Origin: a virus
Virus record (IMG/VR): IMGVR_UViG_3300025889_000591
Span: 1 to 31,057 of that record
Strand: one strand, 5' to 3'
DNA: 31,057 bases
The stretch's first letter is position 1. Each line of letters begins with the position of its first letter. A program made the position numbers and the translations under genes. The notes under the pieces are model-generated. The model saw only the letters and a list, made by a program, of their open reading frames with translations. It ran no database searches and had not been told where the DNA came from. Positions 13,185-22,450 of the stretch are shown piece by piece.

Positions 13185-14620
13185 TGGCAGGCAATTACAA
13201 ACGCGCGGCGCTCGGGCTTATCGGCTTTGTTCCCGAGGTCAACCAAGGATATTCACCATTTGAACAATCCAGCAAGTCAAGCGGCAACACGACGACTAGC
13301 CTCAAAGTTGAGGTGACAAGCTCGACTTCGGATTTGTACCCGGCCGACCTCGCCGACGCGACGGCGCGCCAAAATTATTTGGCCGACTATTTCAACGGTC
13401 TTTCGGTTTATCTTCCCGACTCCGAGGAACACGCGTATATAACGGACACCGCGTACGTTGAAGCGTCAACCGAGTTGACCTTGACGATCACGCCAGCGCT
13501 TGCGGCCGCCCGTGACAGCGCGACGTTTTATATTTTCGGCCGGTTGCCCGCGACTTCGGATTTCACGATCGGAAAGGAAAACCTTTCGAGGCTCGACTTT
13601 CGGCGCGGAAGTTGGACGCCGCCGTCAAACCTCAAAGGCCTTTCCCAAGTCGAAGGGTCGCTTGAAAGCGAGATTCTCGGCCTTGAAACGGCCCTTGAAA
13701 AAACCGTTTCGCCAGTTTTGGATCGTTACTCGCATTTGTTGGCGGCAATCGGGACGCGCAGCGCACACGAGGGCGGCACGACGACAACGGGATCAACCAC
13801 GACGACGATCGAACTTGACACTTCAAACGCCAACGTTTTCAGCGCCGGCGACGCGGTTTTGATCGGCGAGGAGGTCGCGTATATTACCGAAGCCGTCGAG
13901 GATGCGGCGGGCGATTCAATCGTGATTTCGCCAGCTTTGTCTTCGGCCCCGGCCTCGGGCGTTGCAGTCTACGCGGGCGAAAAGTTCACACCAGACGACA
14001 CCGGGCAACTATCGTTGACCGTTGTCGAGCTTGTTGACGACCAACTTTTTGAGCACAAAGGATGCATCATCAACCTTTCGCTTGCGTCGCAGTTTTCGCA
14101 AACGTTGACCTTGACGGTTGAGGCAACCGGCGAGGATTTCGCGTTGACCGATTCGTTTTCAATTGCGGGCAACATTCCCCTTGCCTCGAAAAACACAACG
14201 CCGCCCGCGCCGATCAAGTTCGTTCAAGGTCGCGCTTTCTTCGGTACAACCGAGCTTGACGTTTCAAACGTCGATTTCAACTACAACATCGAACGCAGCG
14301 TTGTTCGCGATACTGGCGACGCCGACACGGCAAGCCAAACCGTGATCGTGACCGGGCGCGCGGCTTCGGCTGGCGTTTCGTTTCGAAACAAAGCGAAAAC
14401 GTTCAAAGACACGACCGAAGCCAACGGGACGCAAAGCCGCCTTTTGCTTCAATTCGGGGCCGAGGCCGGCAACGCGATCGCAATCATAGGCAACGCGCAA
14501 CCAAGCGACCCGGCAACCTACGGCGACAACGAGGGGATCTCGACGTACGACGCGACGTTCGCGTTTGTCGACGACGAGGTCGCGACGAGTTACAACAAAG
14601 CCTTTTTCTATCGTTTCTAA
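13181..14620 (+). CDS. Major tail (tube) protein with inserted beta modules
   Basis: It polymerises into the tail tube. The 479-aa length is long for a tube protein. Residues about 145-195 (FTIGKENLSRLDFRRGSWTP, KGLSQVEGSLESEILG) and the end (STYDATFAFVDDEVATSYNK) read as tube-protein core. Two inserted beta modules precede and interrupt it: residues about 38-125 and about 200-268. Each begins with a Thr-rich strand and has a 'GD/LPDS-x-E-x-AYIT' middle and a 'SPALSSAP/TPALAAA' end. The start is the ATG at 13181 (overlapping the previous stop) or the one at 13184. Position before the tail-chaperone pair supports the call. Confidence 0.75.
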   Translation: MMAGNYKRAALGLIGFVPEVNQGYSPFEQSSKSSGNTTTSLKVEVTSSTSDLYPADLADATARQNYLADYFNGLSVYLPDSEEHAYITDTAYVEASTELTLTITPALAAARDSATFYIFGRLPATSDFTIGKENLSRLDFRRGSWTPPSNLKGLSQVEGSLESEILGLETALEKTVSPVLDRYSHLLAAIGTRSAHEGGTTTTGSTTTTIELDTSNANVFSAGDAVLIGEEVAYITEAVEDAAGDSIVISPALSSAPASGVAVYAGEKFTPDDTGQLSLTVVELVDDQLFEHKGCIINLSLASQFSQTLTLTVEATGEDFALTDSFSIAGNIPLASKNTTPPAPIKFVQGRAFFGTTELDVSNVDFNYNIERSVVRDTGDADTASQTVIVTGRAASAGVSFRNKAKTFKDTTEANGTQSRLLLQFGAEAGNAIAIIGNAQPSDPATYGDNEGISTYDATFAFVDDEVATSYNKAFFYRF

Positions 14621-14644
14621 CCTTAGACGTTCGGAGGTCAACAA

Positions 14645-15220
14645 ATGTCAAGGTTTACTCTTAAAGCCCTTCGCATGGGGCGGATTCGTATCGTTTCAAA
14701 GTACGATCCCGCGATTGATTGGGATGCAATGAACGCGGCCGGGGTTTACTTTTCCGACCCTCCCGAGGGCGGCGAAGTGTACGACGGCCGAAAGCATACC
14801 CAAAAAGTTGAAAGCCTCGAAGGCACGACGCCGATCGTTTTTTATTGTTTGTCACCGACAACAAAGCAACGATTGACGGCGTTTGAGTTAGCCGGGATCG
14901 ACGTCGATTCCCAAACCTCGGCCGTTGTCTATGTTGGCCCCGCTGGCGGGTCGGCAAAGTACAGCGCCGGGAACGGGACTCTGTTAGGATTGACCTCCGC
15001 CCAACGGAGTCTCGGCCTATTTTGCATTGTCGACGTTGACGGCGTCGAAGTGCAACGGATCAAAAACAAGTTTGGATTGCTTGAACTTGCGCCCGCGACG
15101 CTTGCCGAGCTTGCGCCCTTGGGCAACGACGGCGAACCTTGCATCGAGTTTCTTGATCCGATTCTGGAAGAGATCGGCGGGTATTTAATGGACGCCGACG
15201 AAAGCAACGCGGGAAACTGA
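14645..15220 (+). CDS. Tail assembly chaperone, upstream part (gpG-like), 191 aa
   Basis: The gene lies between the tail tube and tape measure genes, where siphoviruses encode lambda G/GT-type chaperones that keep the tape measure soluble and recruit tube subunits. The ATG follows GGAGGTCAACAA. The product is a globular protein with no membrane segment, ending in DADESNAGN. The last two sense codons GGA AAC and the preceding G form the slippery heptamer GGGAAAC in the correct phase directly before TGA. Ribosomes that slip by -1 continue into the frame ending at 15630. Sequence similarity to lambda gpG is not evident; the role rests on position and the frameshift site. Confidence 0.8.
   Translation: MSRFTLKALRMGRIRIVSKYDPAIDWDAMNAAGVYFSDPPEGGEVYDGRKHTQKVESLEGTTPIVFYCLSPTTKQRLTAFELAGIDVDSQTSAVVYVGPAGGSAKYSAGNGTLLGLTSAQRSLGLFCIVDVDGVEVQRIKNKFGLLELAPATLAELAPLGNDGEPCIEFLDPILEEIGGYLMDADESNAGN
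15211..15217 (+). other. Programmed -1 ribosomal frameshift site G GGA AAC
   Basis: In the frame of the 14645 gene the bases read GCG GGA AAC TGA, so GGGAAAC is an X XXY YYZ heptamer in the right phase, followed at once by the stop codon. Lambda uses GGGAAAG at the same place. The downstream frame is open from 15157, so it overlaps this point, and it has no good start codon of its own. I see no strong downstream hairpin; the adjacent stop codon may help to slow the ribosome. Confidence 0.85.
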
Positions 15221-15630
15221 TTCAGGGACTTGAGGCGGCGTTTTTCTGGCCATTTTTGAAGGTATCGGACGGCTTGAAAAACGATTGTTCGATTTGTTCC
15301 AAGGATCCCAAGGTTGCGGAGTTGTGGGGTTGTTTGGGCGATAGTCCCGAACGCGGCGGGTTTGTTTACGAGGTAGCAGGCAAACCGACCCGCCGTTGCC
15401 CCATCTCTCTTTTTAAGCCGCCAGCGGTACAAGCGGCCCTTCAACTCTACCGGGCGTACAAGCGCGGACACTTGCCCGGCCCGGGGAATTGGGAAGATCA
15501 AAGCGCCCTGTTTTGCGAGGTTATGTTTTGTTGTGAGGGCCTCGAAGCGAGCGCCGCGAATTGGGATCTTGATCAACGTCAAAAGAAAGCCGAACGCGCC
15601 CGCAAAGCGCAAACCATGAAAGGCCGATAA
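15217..15630 (+). CDS. Tail assembly chaperone, downstream part (T-like), made by -1 frameshift
   Basis: The frame continues from CTG at 15217 after slippage, reading LIQGLEAAFFWPFLKVSDG and ending KAQTMKGR. This gives a fusion of about 328 residues with the upstream part. The only internal start is a TTG at 15256 without a ribosome-binding site, so separate translation is unlikely. The extension has six cysteines, among them CSIC near its start and FCCEG-like pairs, and a basic C-terminal helix. In lambda the T part binds the tail tube protein while the G part binds the tape measure. The stop is directly followed by the tape measure gene. Confidence 0.8.
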   Translation: MIQGLEAAFFWPFLKVSDGLKNDCSICSKDPKVAELWGCLGDSPERGGFVYEVAGKPTRRCPISLFKPPAVQAALQLYRAYKRGHLPGPGNWEDQSALFCEVMFCCEGLEASAANWDLDQRQKKAERARKAQTMKGR

Positions 15631-15631
15631 A

Positions 15632-18490
15632 ATGGCGACGACTCCGCTTCAAATCCCGATCACAGCCGACATCAAAGGCGCTCAAAACGGTTTTCGCAAA
15701 CTCCAACAAACCGCAAAACGTTCGTTTTCCTCAATCACAAAAAGCGCCGCCAGTCTCGGAAACATAGTCACGGGCTTTTCGTCGGCGGTTGACCTTGCAA
15801 AAGGCGCGGTCGACGGCCTTGATCAATCTTTGAAAGCCGTAGTCAAAACCGGCCAGCAAATCGAGCGAGGAAAGTTTTTCGGCGTTACAGTTGCCGACGC
15901 GGCGCGCTTGCAAAAGCAACTCGACGGCGCGATTTCAAAGCAACAAGCGTTCGGCACGTTGATCGAATTGCAAGCGGCCGGGATAGGCAAAGACCTTGCC
16001 CCGCAAATCGCAAAGGCTTCGCGCGCGCTGGCGTTTGTTTCGGGCTTGCCTCGGTCGGAGTTGTTGCAACAACTGGCGAGCGGCGAAGTCGCCGACGACG
16101 TTTTGCAAAAGATCGGGGTGAGGTCCGGCGAGCTTGCGCTTGCAACGCAACAACGAGCGAACGCACTTGACCGCGAGTTGACGAAGTACGACAAGGTGCA
16201 AATCGCCCTCGGCCTCGTCAACAAGGGCGCGGCGCGGCTTGGAACAACGCTTGACGCGGTCGCAAGAAAAGACATTGTTTCACCGATCACAAAACTCCGA
16301 AACGCCTTCAAGGATCTTGTGTTTGGCGTTTTGCGAACAATCGCCCCACAAATCAACAAGATCATCGCAAGCGCTGGCGGGGTCGACAAAATCGTTCAAA
16401 GGATCGAAACGTTTACAAAGTCGACGTTGATTCCTGCGATCCAAAGCCTCGTCAAGCAAACAAAAAAAGCGTTGAAAGCGATCGCCGACGAAGCAAAAAA
16501 GAAAGGATCTTCTTTTTTTAGCGTGTTTCGGGACAGGATGTCGGAAGCGATCGCCGACGGGATTGTTTCAGGAATTGCAAAAGCAACCAAAACAGGCGCG
16601 AAAGGTTTGGCAAGGCTTGCAATTTCAGCGTTTACAAGCTCACAAACAATCGCAAGCGCCGACTTTGAAAGAAAACAAGAGGAAAGGCTACGAGCGGCGC
16701 GGCGACGATTACAGCAAGCGCCAACCGTTGCAAGCCCGGATCTTGTGCAACGGTTAGGGCTTCGGCCTTTGGCCCCTGTCAAGGCAACGACGAGCGGCAC
16801 AAAAGGTGGCGTTCGAGGCGGCCGCCGGGGCGTTTCACGAGCGGCGCAAGAGATAGCAGCCGAGCGGGCGGCCTTGCAAAGCGAAGCGCGGGCGTTGACG
16901 CGCAACTTTCTATCAAACGCCCTTGACGCCCTTTCGAACCTCGGCGGCACGATTTCGGGCGTATTCTCAGCCCTTCGCGACTTGCCAGAGAAAGCGAAGG
17001 TTTTCTTGTCGACGCGTCGAACCCGGGCGGCCTTGTTGTCGGTTTTGAAAGTGATCGACAAACCGTTGAATCAACAACTCGCCTTGATTCGTCAAAACAA
17101 AACGTTGACCGACCAACAAAAGCAAAGCGCGGTTATTTTCGCGATACAAAGCAAGGCGGGCTTGAACGATGCAAAAGAGTTTTTGCGAAATCAAAAGGTT
17201 GTCACTTCGGAGTTGAGGGCGCAAAACTCTTTTTTGACGTCAAACGCTCAACAAGCGGCCGTTTCCAAGCTCGAAAACGACAAGATTACAGACGTACAAA
17301 CAGCGCAAAGAGACCTACAAAAACAAGAGCAAGTTTTGCTTATTGAAAAAGCAAGACTAGAAAAGACAATCGCGACGGCCTCGGGCGTTCGGCTTGTTGA
17401 GGCCCGGGCCTTGTTGACGATTACAAACAACCAATTGACGAGGACGGCGAAGTTTTCGGCCGAGTATCAGCGGCAAAACGAACTCCAAAACGTAGCGATT
17501 CAACTGCAAAAAACCCTCGCCAGCCTCGAACGCGAACAAGAGATCAAACGAGCGGCGGCTTTGTCGAAGCGGATCCAGCAAAACGCCGACCTTGAAAAGC
17601 GAACAACGCAAGCGGCACTTTTGACTGCGCGCGGGCTTTCGGCGCTTGCCCAAGTCGAGCAACAAAGGATCGCCGCAAAGCGGGCTATTTTGGACATTGA
17701 TCAAAAGATCCTAGCAACCAACCAAGAAATCGAAAGGACGGCCTTGAAAGCGGGCGCAGACGCCTTGAAAGGCAACCTAGAGGCAAGCGCGGCGGCACAA
17801 AAACGCGTTGAAGCGTTGCAAGTGCAAAAAAAGGCCCTTGTTGATCAACGCAACATTCAAAAGAAAGTCGGGGCGCAGCTTGTCGAAAACGCGCAACGTG
17901 CCACGACTTTCGCGGGCGGTTTGCGTCAATCGTTTGCCGACGCCGAGGCAACGGGCCGCAACTTCTCAAACGCCCTTGGGCAACAACTCGGCGGGCTGGC
18001 AAAGTCGGCGATCCAATTCGCGACCGACTCACTAGTCAGACTCGGCGAGGGCCTCGGGCAACTTGCGCAAGGGTTGAAAGGCTTCGACTTTGGGGCAGAC
18101 TTTAGAAAGCGCGCGCTTTCGTTTTTGTCGGATCTAGCCGTGCAACTTGGATCGTTTTTCATCATGTCGGGAACCGGCTTATTGCTTACAGGTACTCCCG
18201 ACGGGGTCGTCCGCGGTGGCGCTCTAATCGGTATCGGGGCGGCCCTTGCAACTGGCGGCGGGTTTGCCAAGGCTTTCGCCGGCGGGTCGGGTTCGAGTGC
18301 GTCAACGGCCGGGATCAACGCCCTACGTTCGACGCCAAGCGCCGCGCCGACCCGGCAAGCCGAAACAACCACGCAAGAGACTTATATTTTGTTCAATCGC
18401 GCGCCTTGGTCGTTGGGTACGCCGGAACAAGAGTTTCGCCAATTCAAACAATGGCAACAAAGCAACGCGCGAACCGTGGGGGCTAGGTGA
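15632..18490 (+). CDS. Tail tape measure protein
   Basis: It sets tail length and is ejected ahead of DNA. The 952-aa product is almost all helical, rich in Ala, Gln, Lys and Leu, with long coiled-coil stretches at about residues 480-770. A hydrophobic Gly/Ala-rich segment near the C-terminus (GTGLLLTGTPDGVVRGGALI and GIGAALATGGGFAKAFAG, about 855-895) is a typical feature that may insert into the host membrane. A basic linker rich in Gly and Arg (GGVRGGRRGVSRA) lies near 390-405. At roughly 0.15 nm per residue it predicts a tail of about 140 nm. No lytic transglycosylase motif is seen. Confidence 0.92.
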   Translation: MATTPLQIPITADIKGAQNGFRKLQQTAKRSFSSITKSAASLGNIVTGFSSAVDLAKGAVDGLDQSLKAVVKTGQQIERGKFFGVTVADAARLQKQLDGAISKQQAFGTLIELQAAGIGKDLAPQIAKASRALAFVSGLPRSELLQQLASGEVADDVLQKIGVRSGELALATQQRANALDRELTKYDKVQIALGLVNKGAARLGTTLDAVARKDIVSPITKLRNAFKDLVFGVLRTIAPQINKIIASAGGVDKIVQRIETFTKSTLIPAIQSLVKQTKKALKAIADEAKKKGSSFFSVFRDRMSEAIADGIVSGIAKATKTGAKGLARLAISAFTSSQTIASADFERKQEERLRAARRRLQQAPTVASPDLVQRLGLRPLAPVKATTSGTKGGVRGGRRGVSRAAQEIAAERAALQSEARALTRNFLSNALDALSNLGGTISGVFSALRDLPEKAKVFLSTRRTRAALLSVLKVIDKPLNQQLALIRQNKTLTDQQKQSAVIFAIQSKAGLNDAKEFLRNQKVVTSELRAQNSFLTSNAQQAAVSKLENDKITDVQTAQRDLQKQEQVLLIEKARLEKTIATASGVRLVEARALLTITNNQLTRTAKFSAEYQRQNELQNVAIQLQKTLASLEREQEIKRAAALSKRIQQNADLEKRTTQAALLTARGLSALAQVEQQRIAAKRAILDIDQKILATNQEIERTALKAGADALKGNLEASAAAQKRVEALQVQKKALVDQRNIQKKVGAQLVENAQRATTFAGGLRQSFADAEATGRNFSNALGQQLGGLAKSAIQFATDSLVRLGEGLGQLAQGLKGFDFGADFRKRALSFLSDLAVQLGSFFIMSGTGLLLTGTPDGVVRGGALIGIGAALATGGGFAKAFAGGSGSSASTAGINALRSTPSAAPTRQAETTTQETYILFNRAPWSLGTPEQEFRQFKQWQQSNARTVGAR

Positions 18491-19323
18491 TGGGGCTAGG
18501 AAATCCGCCCGCGTTTGTCGGGAAAATCACGATCGACTCGACCAACAACGAGGTTTATTTTTCGGAGCAAACGAGCGGCGCGAACACGGCAACGCTTGGT
18601 TTCGGCGAATACTACCCCGACGAATTGGCGACGAGTTTGTCAAGCGCTATGACTTCGGCCTCGGTCGCCGGCAACGCGTACTCCGTGACCTTTGCCGTTG
18701 CAACCGGAAAATACACGGTCGAGCGAACAAGCGGATCCGAAAACTTCGCGATCGACCCGCGCACGTCGCAAGCGGGCAACATTTGGATCGGCGGCACTCA
18801 GGACACAAGCGGCAACACTTGGGCGGTTGAACAATACGGGCCAAACTTTTTGGGTTGGGCGGCGGCCTCGTCGTTGACGGCCTATGCGGCAAGCCATACA
18901 AGCCCGGCGGTCGCGGGCGTGGTTTGGTTTCCTTCGCAACCGGCGCAAGACGACGACGGCGGGATCGACGACGCGACGATCGTGCAAGCCGTCGCAATCG
19001 ACGGGACGGTCGAAACCTACGATTTCACCGGGTGGACCACGTCAAACACGGCTTCGCAATTTCCGCGCTTTTTGGGCAAAAATCAGGTTCGGCGCTGGCG
19101 GTTTCGCTATATAACGCAAGCCAGCCGGGATCAATACGTCCAATTTTGGGGGCCGTGGGCAAAGACTGGCGGCGCGTTTCGCTTCTATCCCGATTACTCC
19201 GACGATTCGGTTTCGTATCAATACAAGTTGACGCTTGAAAGTTGCCAGCGGCGCACGTTTAGCGAGCGAACCGTGCAAGGCTACCCGTACTATTCCGGCG
19301 AACTCGTCGCAAGGGGCGCATAA
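18490..19323 (+). CDS. Distal tail protein-like, 277 aa
   Basis: The ATG at 18490 overlaps the tape measure TGA by one base (TGATG). A GTG at 18487 in the same frame (GTGATG) is an alternative start. The product is rich in aromatic residues and strands, with Gly/Ser/Thr-rich N-terminal strands and a C-terminal half containing RRWRFRYITQASRDQYVQFW and FRFYPDYSDDSVSYQYKLTL. Its place directly after the tape measure and before the tail hub is that of a distal tail protein, which forms the ring at the tube end. No specific motif confirms it. Confidence 0.65.
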   Translation: MGLGNPPAFVGKITIDSTNNEVYFSEQTSGANTATLGFGEYYPDELATSLSSAMTSASVAGNAYSVTFAVATGKYTVERTSGSENFAIDPRTSQAGNIWIGGTQDTSGNTWAVEQYGPNFLGWAAASSLTAYAASHTSPAVAGVVWFPSQPAQDDDGGIDDATIVQAVAIDGTVETYDFTGWTTSNTASQFPRFLGKNQVRRWRFRYITQASRDQYVQFWGPWAKTGGAFRFYPDYSDDSVSYQYKLTLESCQRRTFSERTVQGYPYYSGELVARGA

Positions 19324-21770
19324 TGACGGCGCGAAACTATGGCTTGTTGATTGACATTTTCGGATCTGACTTTGCGCTTGTATCGCACGAACGGATCGTC
19401 GGCGCGCAAGCCTACGCTATCAACAATCAAACTCTTGTTCGGATTGCAACGCCGATCCCGTCGGGCTTGACGGTTGGGGTTGACCCGTACACGAGCAAAA
19501 CGGATCTTGGAGGTACAAGCGTACAACTGACGCGCGCGCCCGAACTTTTCAACGCGCAAAAAACAAGCCCGATTTCGCCCTTGTTGGCGGGTATTTCGTC
19601 GAGTGCGTCAACGCTTCGCGTCGCTTCGGCGGGCGTGTACACGATCCCGGGCTACCTTTGGATCGAACGTGAGGCGGTCTACGCGACCGGGTCAACCGCT
19701 GGCGTCGGTTATGACGACATTTCAATCAACCGGGCGCAACTCGGCACGACGGCGGCCGCGCATTCGGTCGGCTTTAACGTGTACGGGTTCAACCCGTTTT
19801 TGCTTGGTCGCAAGGTTGAACTCAAATGGGTTAAGCTCGACGACTACGCCGACACGGTGCGCCGCTTTGTTGGGTACATCGAAAACGCCGAGCAAAACGC
19901 GGGCGGCGTGAAACTCTCGATTGTATCGGGGCAACAACGGATCAACGATTCGCAGGCCTTCGGCGGCGACTTCGCAAGCGGGGTTTTGCGTTCGGATATG
20001 TTGTACCCGGGCGGGCAAGGCGCACTACCGCCGGGCGTTTCGACTTCGGCCGAAGAGTTTGTTTTAAGGTTGAAAGACAAGGAAACGCCGTTCCCGGCGC
20101 ACGGGTACAGGGGCGGGGCGGCTTTTCCGGGTTTCTTGCGAATCAACAACGAGTTGATCCGGTATCAATTCACCCAACACCCGCTTTTTGAGTTTGAGGT
20201 TTCGAGCGTATCTGGCCAAACGTTGACCTTGTCGCAAACGGTCGACGCGCAAGGCGACGGCCGGTTTGTTGAGGTTGGCGATTTGCTCGACCTCGAAGAC
20301 AGCGCCGGCGACCTTTTGAGCGGCGGCGAGGGCTTGCAAGTCGTCGCCAAAACAACGCCGACAAGCCGAACGGGTACGTTTACGATTACGCACAACGGAT
20401 CGTTGACGGTTTCGGCTGGCGATGTTGTCGTCGGTCGTTATCAACAACTGATCCGGGATCCTCACCAGATCCGCGCGTTTGATTTTTCACAAGCGCAAAC
20501 GCACGAACAAAACGCCGAAGTTTCGGAGGTTAGGCGCTGGCAAGGTGACGCGCTTTTGATGTTGCGGCAGGTTCTCTACTCGTTGAACGGCGACGGTACA
20601 AACGGCCCCGGGTCGGGCCTTTACGACGTTTTGCCCTATCCTTGGGGCCTTGGTTTCACTTCGGCGGAGGTTGACGACGCCAGCCTTGACGCCCTCGCGC
20701 CGTTCTCTTCGAATCGCCGGTATTACATAGACAAGCCGATCGCGGTCGCCGAGCTTGTAGAACGTTTGTCGGTCGCGCTCAATTGCTATCTCGTGTTTTG
20801 TGAGGATGGGCTTTTGAGGGCAACGAGTCGCGGCGACGTGTACCCGTTGACGACGGCAAACCATACCGTCGGATCCGCGCAGCTTGTTCGCGACGACTTG
20901 CCGGCCATGCCGATCGATTTGTCTTTGGTCAAAAACGCGGCGCGAATAGAAACCGATTACAACCTCGACGGCGTCGCGGCGCGGGCCTTTAATCTTATCG
21001 AGCGCGAATCGGTCGCAATGCACGGGCGGCTTGACCTCAAACTTGACGATCCCGGGTTGACGCAAAGCGGCGGGGTTGCCGTTGTGATTCCGTTGCTTGT
21101 TTCGCTTTTGAAAGCCCGTTCCCGGCCCTTGGCGCGCTTTTCCTGTCAAGTTCTACTCTCGCCCTCGACCGTGTACCGTCCCGGGCAAATCGTGGCCTTT
21201 ACGTTGCCCTATTTCGCAAACCTTGAAGGCGGGCAAGGTTACACCGGGGCCTATTTTGAGATCCTACGCGCCGCGCCGGTGGATCAAAACGGAGTTGTTG
21301 AGCTTGAACTTTTGCAGAAACGGCAAGCCGCCGACCTCGGCCGGGTTTGCTTTTCGGCTATCGTCGCCAGCGTCGCGGGGTCGGTTTTGACGCTCGAACC
21401 CGCGTCAACTTCGCACTTTTCGCCGACGGATCCCGACATAACGCCCGCAAACGGCGACGGCGTCGACGATGTCGAATGGTTTTTGGAAGATGACCCGATC
21501 ACGGTTTGGGATGTTTCGAGCTTGGGCGGTACAATCAACACGCACGACGCAACGATCGCCGCAATCAACACGGGCGCGCGCGAAATCGAACTTTCGTCAA
21601 CGCCGGGCGCTTGGACGATCGCGGCCGGCGACGTCGTGCGGCTCGACCGCTGGCAGGATGTCGGCGCGGGCGCGACCGCTGGCGAGCGTCAAGGCGTGTA
21701 CTTAGCCGCCGCCGACGCGGCAACCGAAAAACTCGGAACAAGCGACGATCCGAACCGGTGGGGGTTGTAA
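19323..21770 (+). CDS. Tail hub / tail-associated protein, 815 aa
   Basis: It is the largest protein after the tape measure and probably closes the tail tube and carries the tip proteins. The N-terminal third contains a compact module around residues 88-155 with SSSASTLRVASAGVYTIPGY, YLWIEREAVYATGSTAG and RAQLGTTAAAHSVGFNVY, of a kind common in phage tail proteins. Further beta modules recur at about 295-375 and in the C-terminal 150 residues (IAAGDVVRLDRWQ). The middle (DKPIAVAELVERLSVALNCY) resembles a hub core. No peptidase or lysozyme motif is visible. Start and stop overlap the neighbours. Confidence 0.7.
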   Translation: MTARNYGLLIDIFGSDFALVSHERIVGAQAYAINNQTLVRIATPIPSGLTVGVDPYTSKTDLGGTSVQLTRAPELFNAQKTSPISPLLAGISSSASTLRVASAGVYTIPGYLWIEREAVYATGSTAGVGYDDISINRAQLGTTAAAHSVGFNVYGFNPFLLGRKVELKWVKLDDYADTVRRFVGYIENAEQNAGGVKLSIVSGQQRINDSQAFGGDFASGVLRSDMLYPGGQGALPPGVSTSAEEFVLRLKDKETPFPAHGYRGGAAFPGFLRINNELIRYQFTQHPLFEFEVSSVSGQTLTLSQTVDAQGDGRFVEVGDLLDLEDSAGDLLSGGEGLQVVAKTTPTSRTGTFTITHNGSLTVSAGDVVVGRYQQLIRDPHQIRAFDFSQAQTHEQNAEVSEVRRWQGDALLMLRQVLYSLNGDGTNGPGSGLYDVLPYPWGLGFTSAEVDDASLDALAPFSSNRRYYIDKPIAVAELVERLSVALNCYLVFCEDGLLRATSRGDVYPLTTANHTVGSAQLVRDDLPAMPIDLSLVKNAARIETDYNLDGVAARAFNLIERESVAMHGRLDLKLDDPGLTQSGGVAVVIPLLVSLLKARSRPLARFSCQVLLSPSTVYRPGQIVAFTLPYFANLEGGQGYTGAYFEILRAAPVDQNGVVELELLQKRQAADLGRVCFSAIVASVAGSVLTLEPASTSHFSPTDPDITPANGDGVDDVEWFLEDDPITVWDVSSLGGTINTHDATIAAINTGAREIELSSTPGAWTIAAGDVVRLDRWQDVGAGATAGERQGVYLAAADAATEKLGTSDDPNRWGL

Positions 21771-22450
21771 TGGCGATCACGTCACTATTTCAAAAGCTAG
21801 CCTTTGACGCGGTCGAGGTCGGCGACGCTATAACCGAAACATGGTTAACCCGTGTTTTTCAGGCCGTCAACGCGCTTTATGAGGCCGCCAGCGACGACGC
21901 GGCCGTCGGCAAGGCGTCGGGTTCGCAACTTTGGGAGGGACACGACCACGGCCCCGGCGGAGGCCCTGCAATGCAACGGGGCCTTTTGTATGCCCTCGAC
22001 GGCGGATCGTCGGCGTTGTTCTCGTTGGCGTTGACCGCGAAAACCCCGCAAGACATGACCTACGACGCGTGGGCCACGATCCCGGGTTATTTTGGCGACG
22101 TGGGGCGCTACTTTGTATCTCCGCGCGTTTCGGGGCCGGTCGAAGTTTGGTTGTGTTATGATTGCGTTAGCTCGGATATAACGATCCGCCCGCGCGAGGC
22201 CGCCGCTTCGGTTGTTGCGACAACCCGGGGCGTCGGTTCGTTGCGCGAGTATACGTTGCCGAACTCAACCGACGACGTTGAAAGCCCAACGTACCAATGG
22301 ATCAAGATGTCCTTTCCCTGTTTTCCGGGCGAAACGAACGGGTTTCAAGCGACCCTCGAAGCCGAAACCGACGCGACGTTTCAAGTCTACAGCGTCGCGA
22401 TCGCCGAAGTTGAGGGCTTGACCGTACCGCTGGCGGGGGTTGTGTTGTGA
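21770..22450 (+). CDS. Tail-tip protein 1 of the GHDH paralogue triplet, 226 aa
   Basis: The ATG at 21770 overlaps the hub stop (TAATG). Residues about 32-75 contain VNALYEAASD, SQLWEGHDHGPGGG and MQRGLLYALDGG. The same order of motifs (N-x-L-[YF]-E, GHDH, GG, then a short strand) occurs in the two next genes. The C-terminal part is a beta-rich domain without similarity to its neighbours by eye. Short His-x-His motifs in phage tail fibres can bind metal ions, as in T4 gp37. A role in host recognition or in forming a heteromeric tip is inferred from position and paralogy. Confidence 0.65.
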   Translation: MAITSLFQKLAFDAVEVGDAITETWLTRVFQAVNALYEAASDDAAVGKASGSQLWEGHDHGPGGGPAMQRGLLYALDGGSSALFSLALTAKTPQDMTYDAWATIPGYFGDVGRYFVSPRVSGPVEVWLCYDCVSSDITIRPREAAASVVATTRGVGSLREYTLPNSTDDVESPTYQWIKMSFPCFPGETNGFQATLEAETDATFQVYSVAIAEVEGLTVPLAGVVL

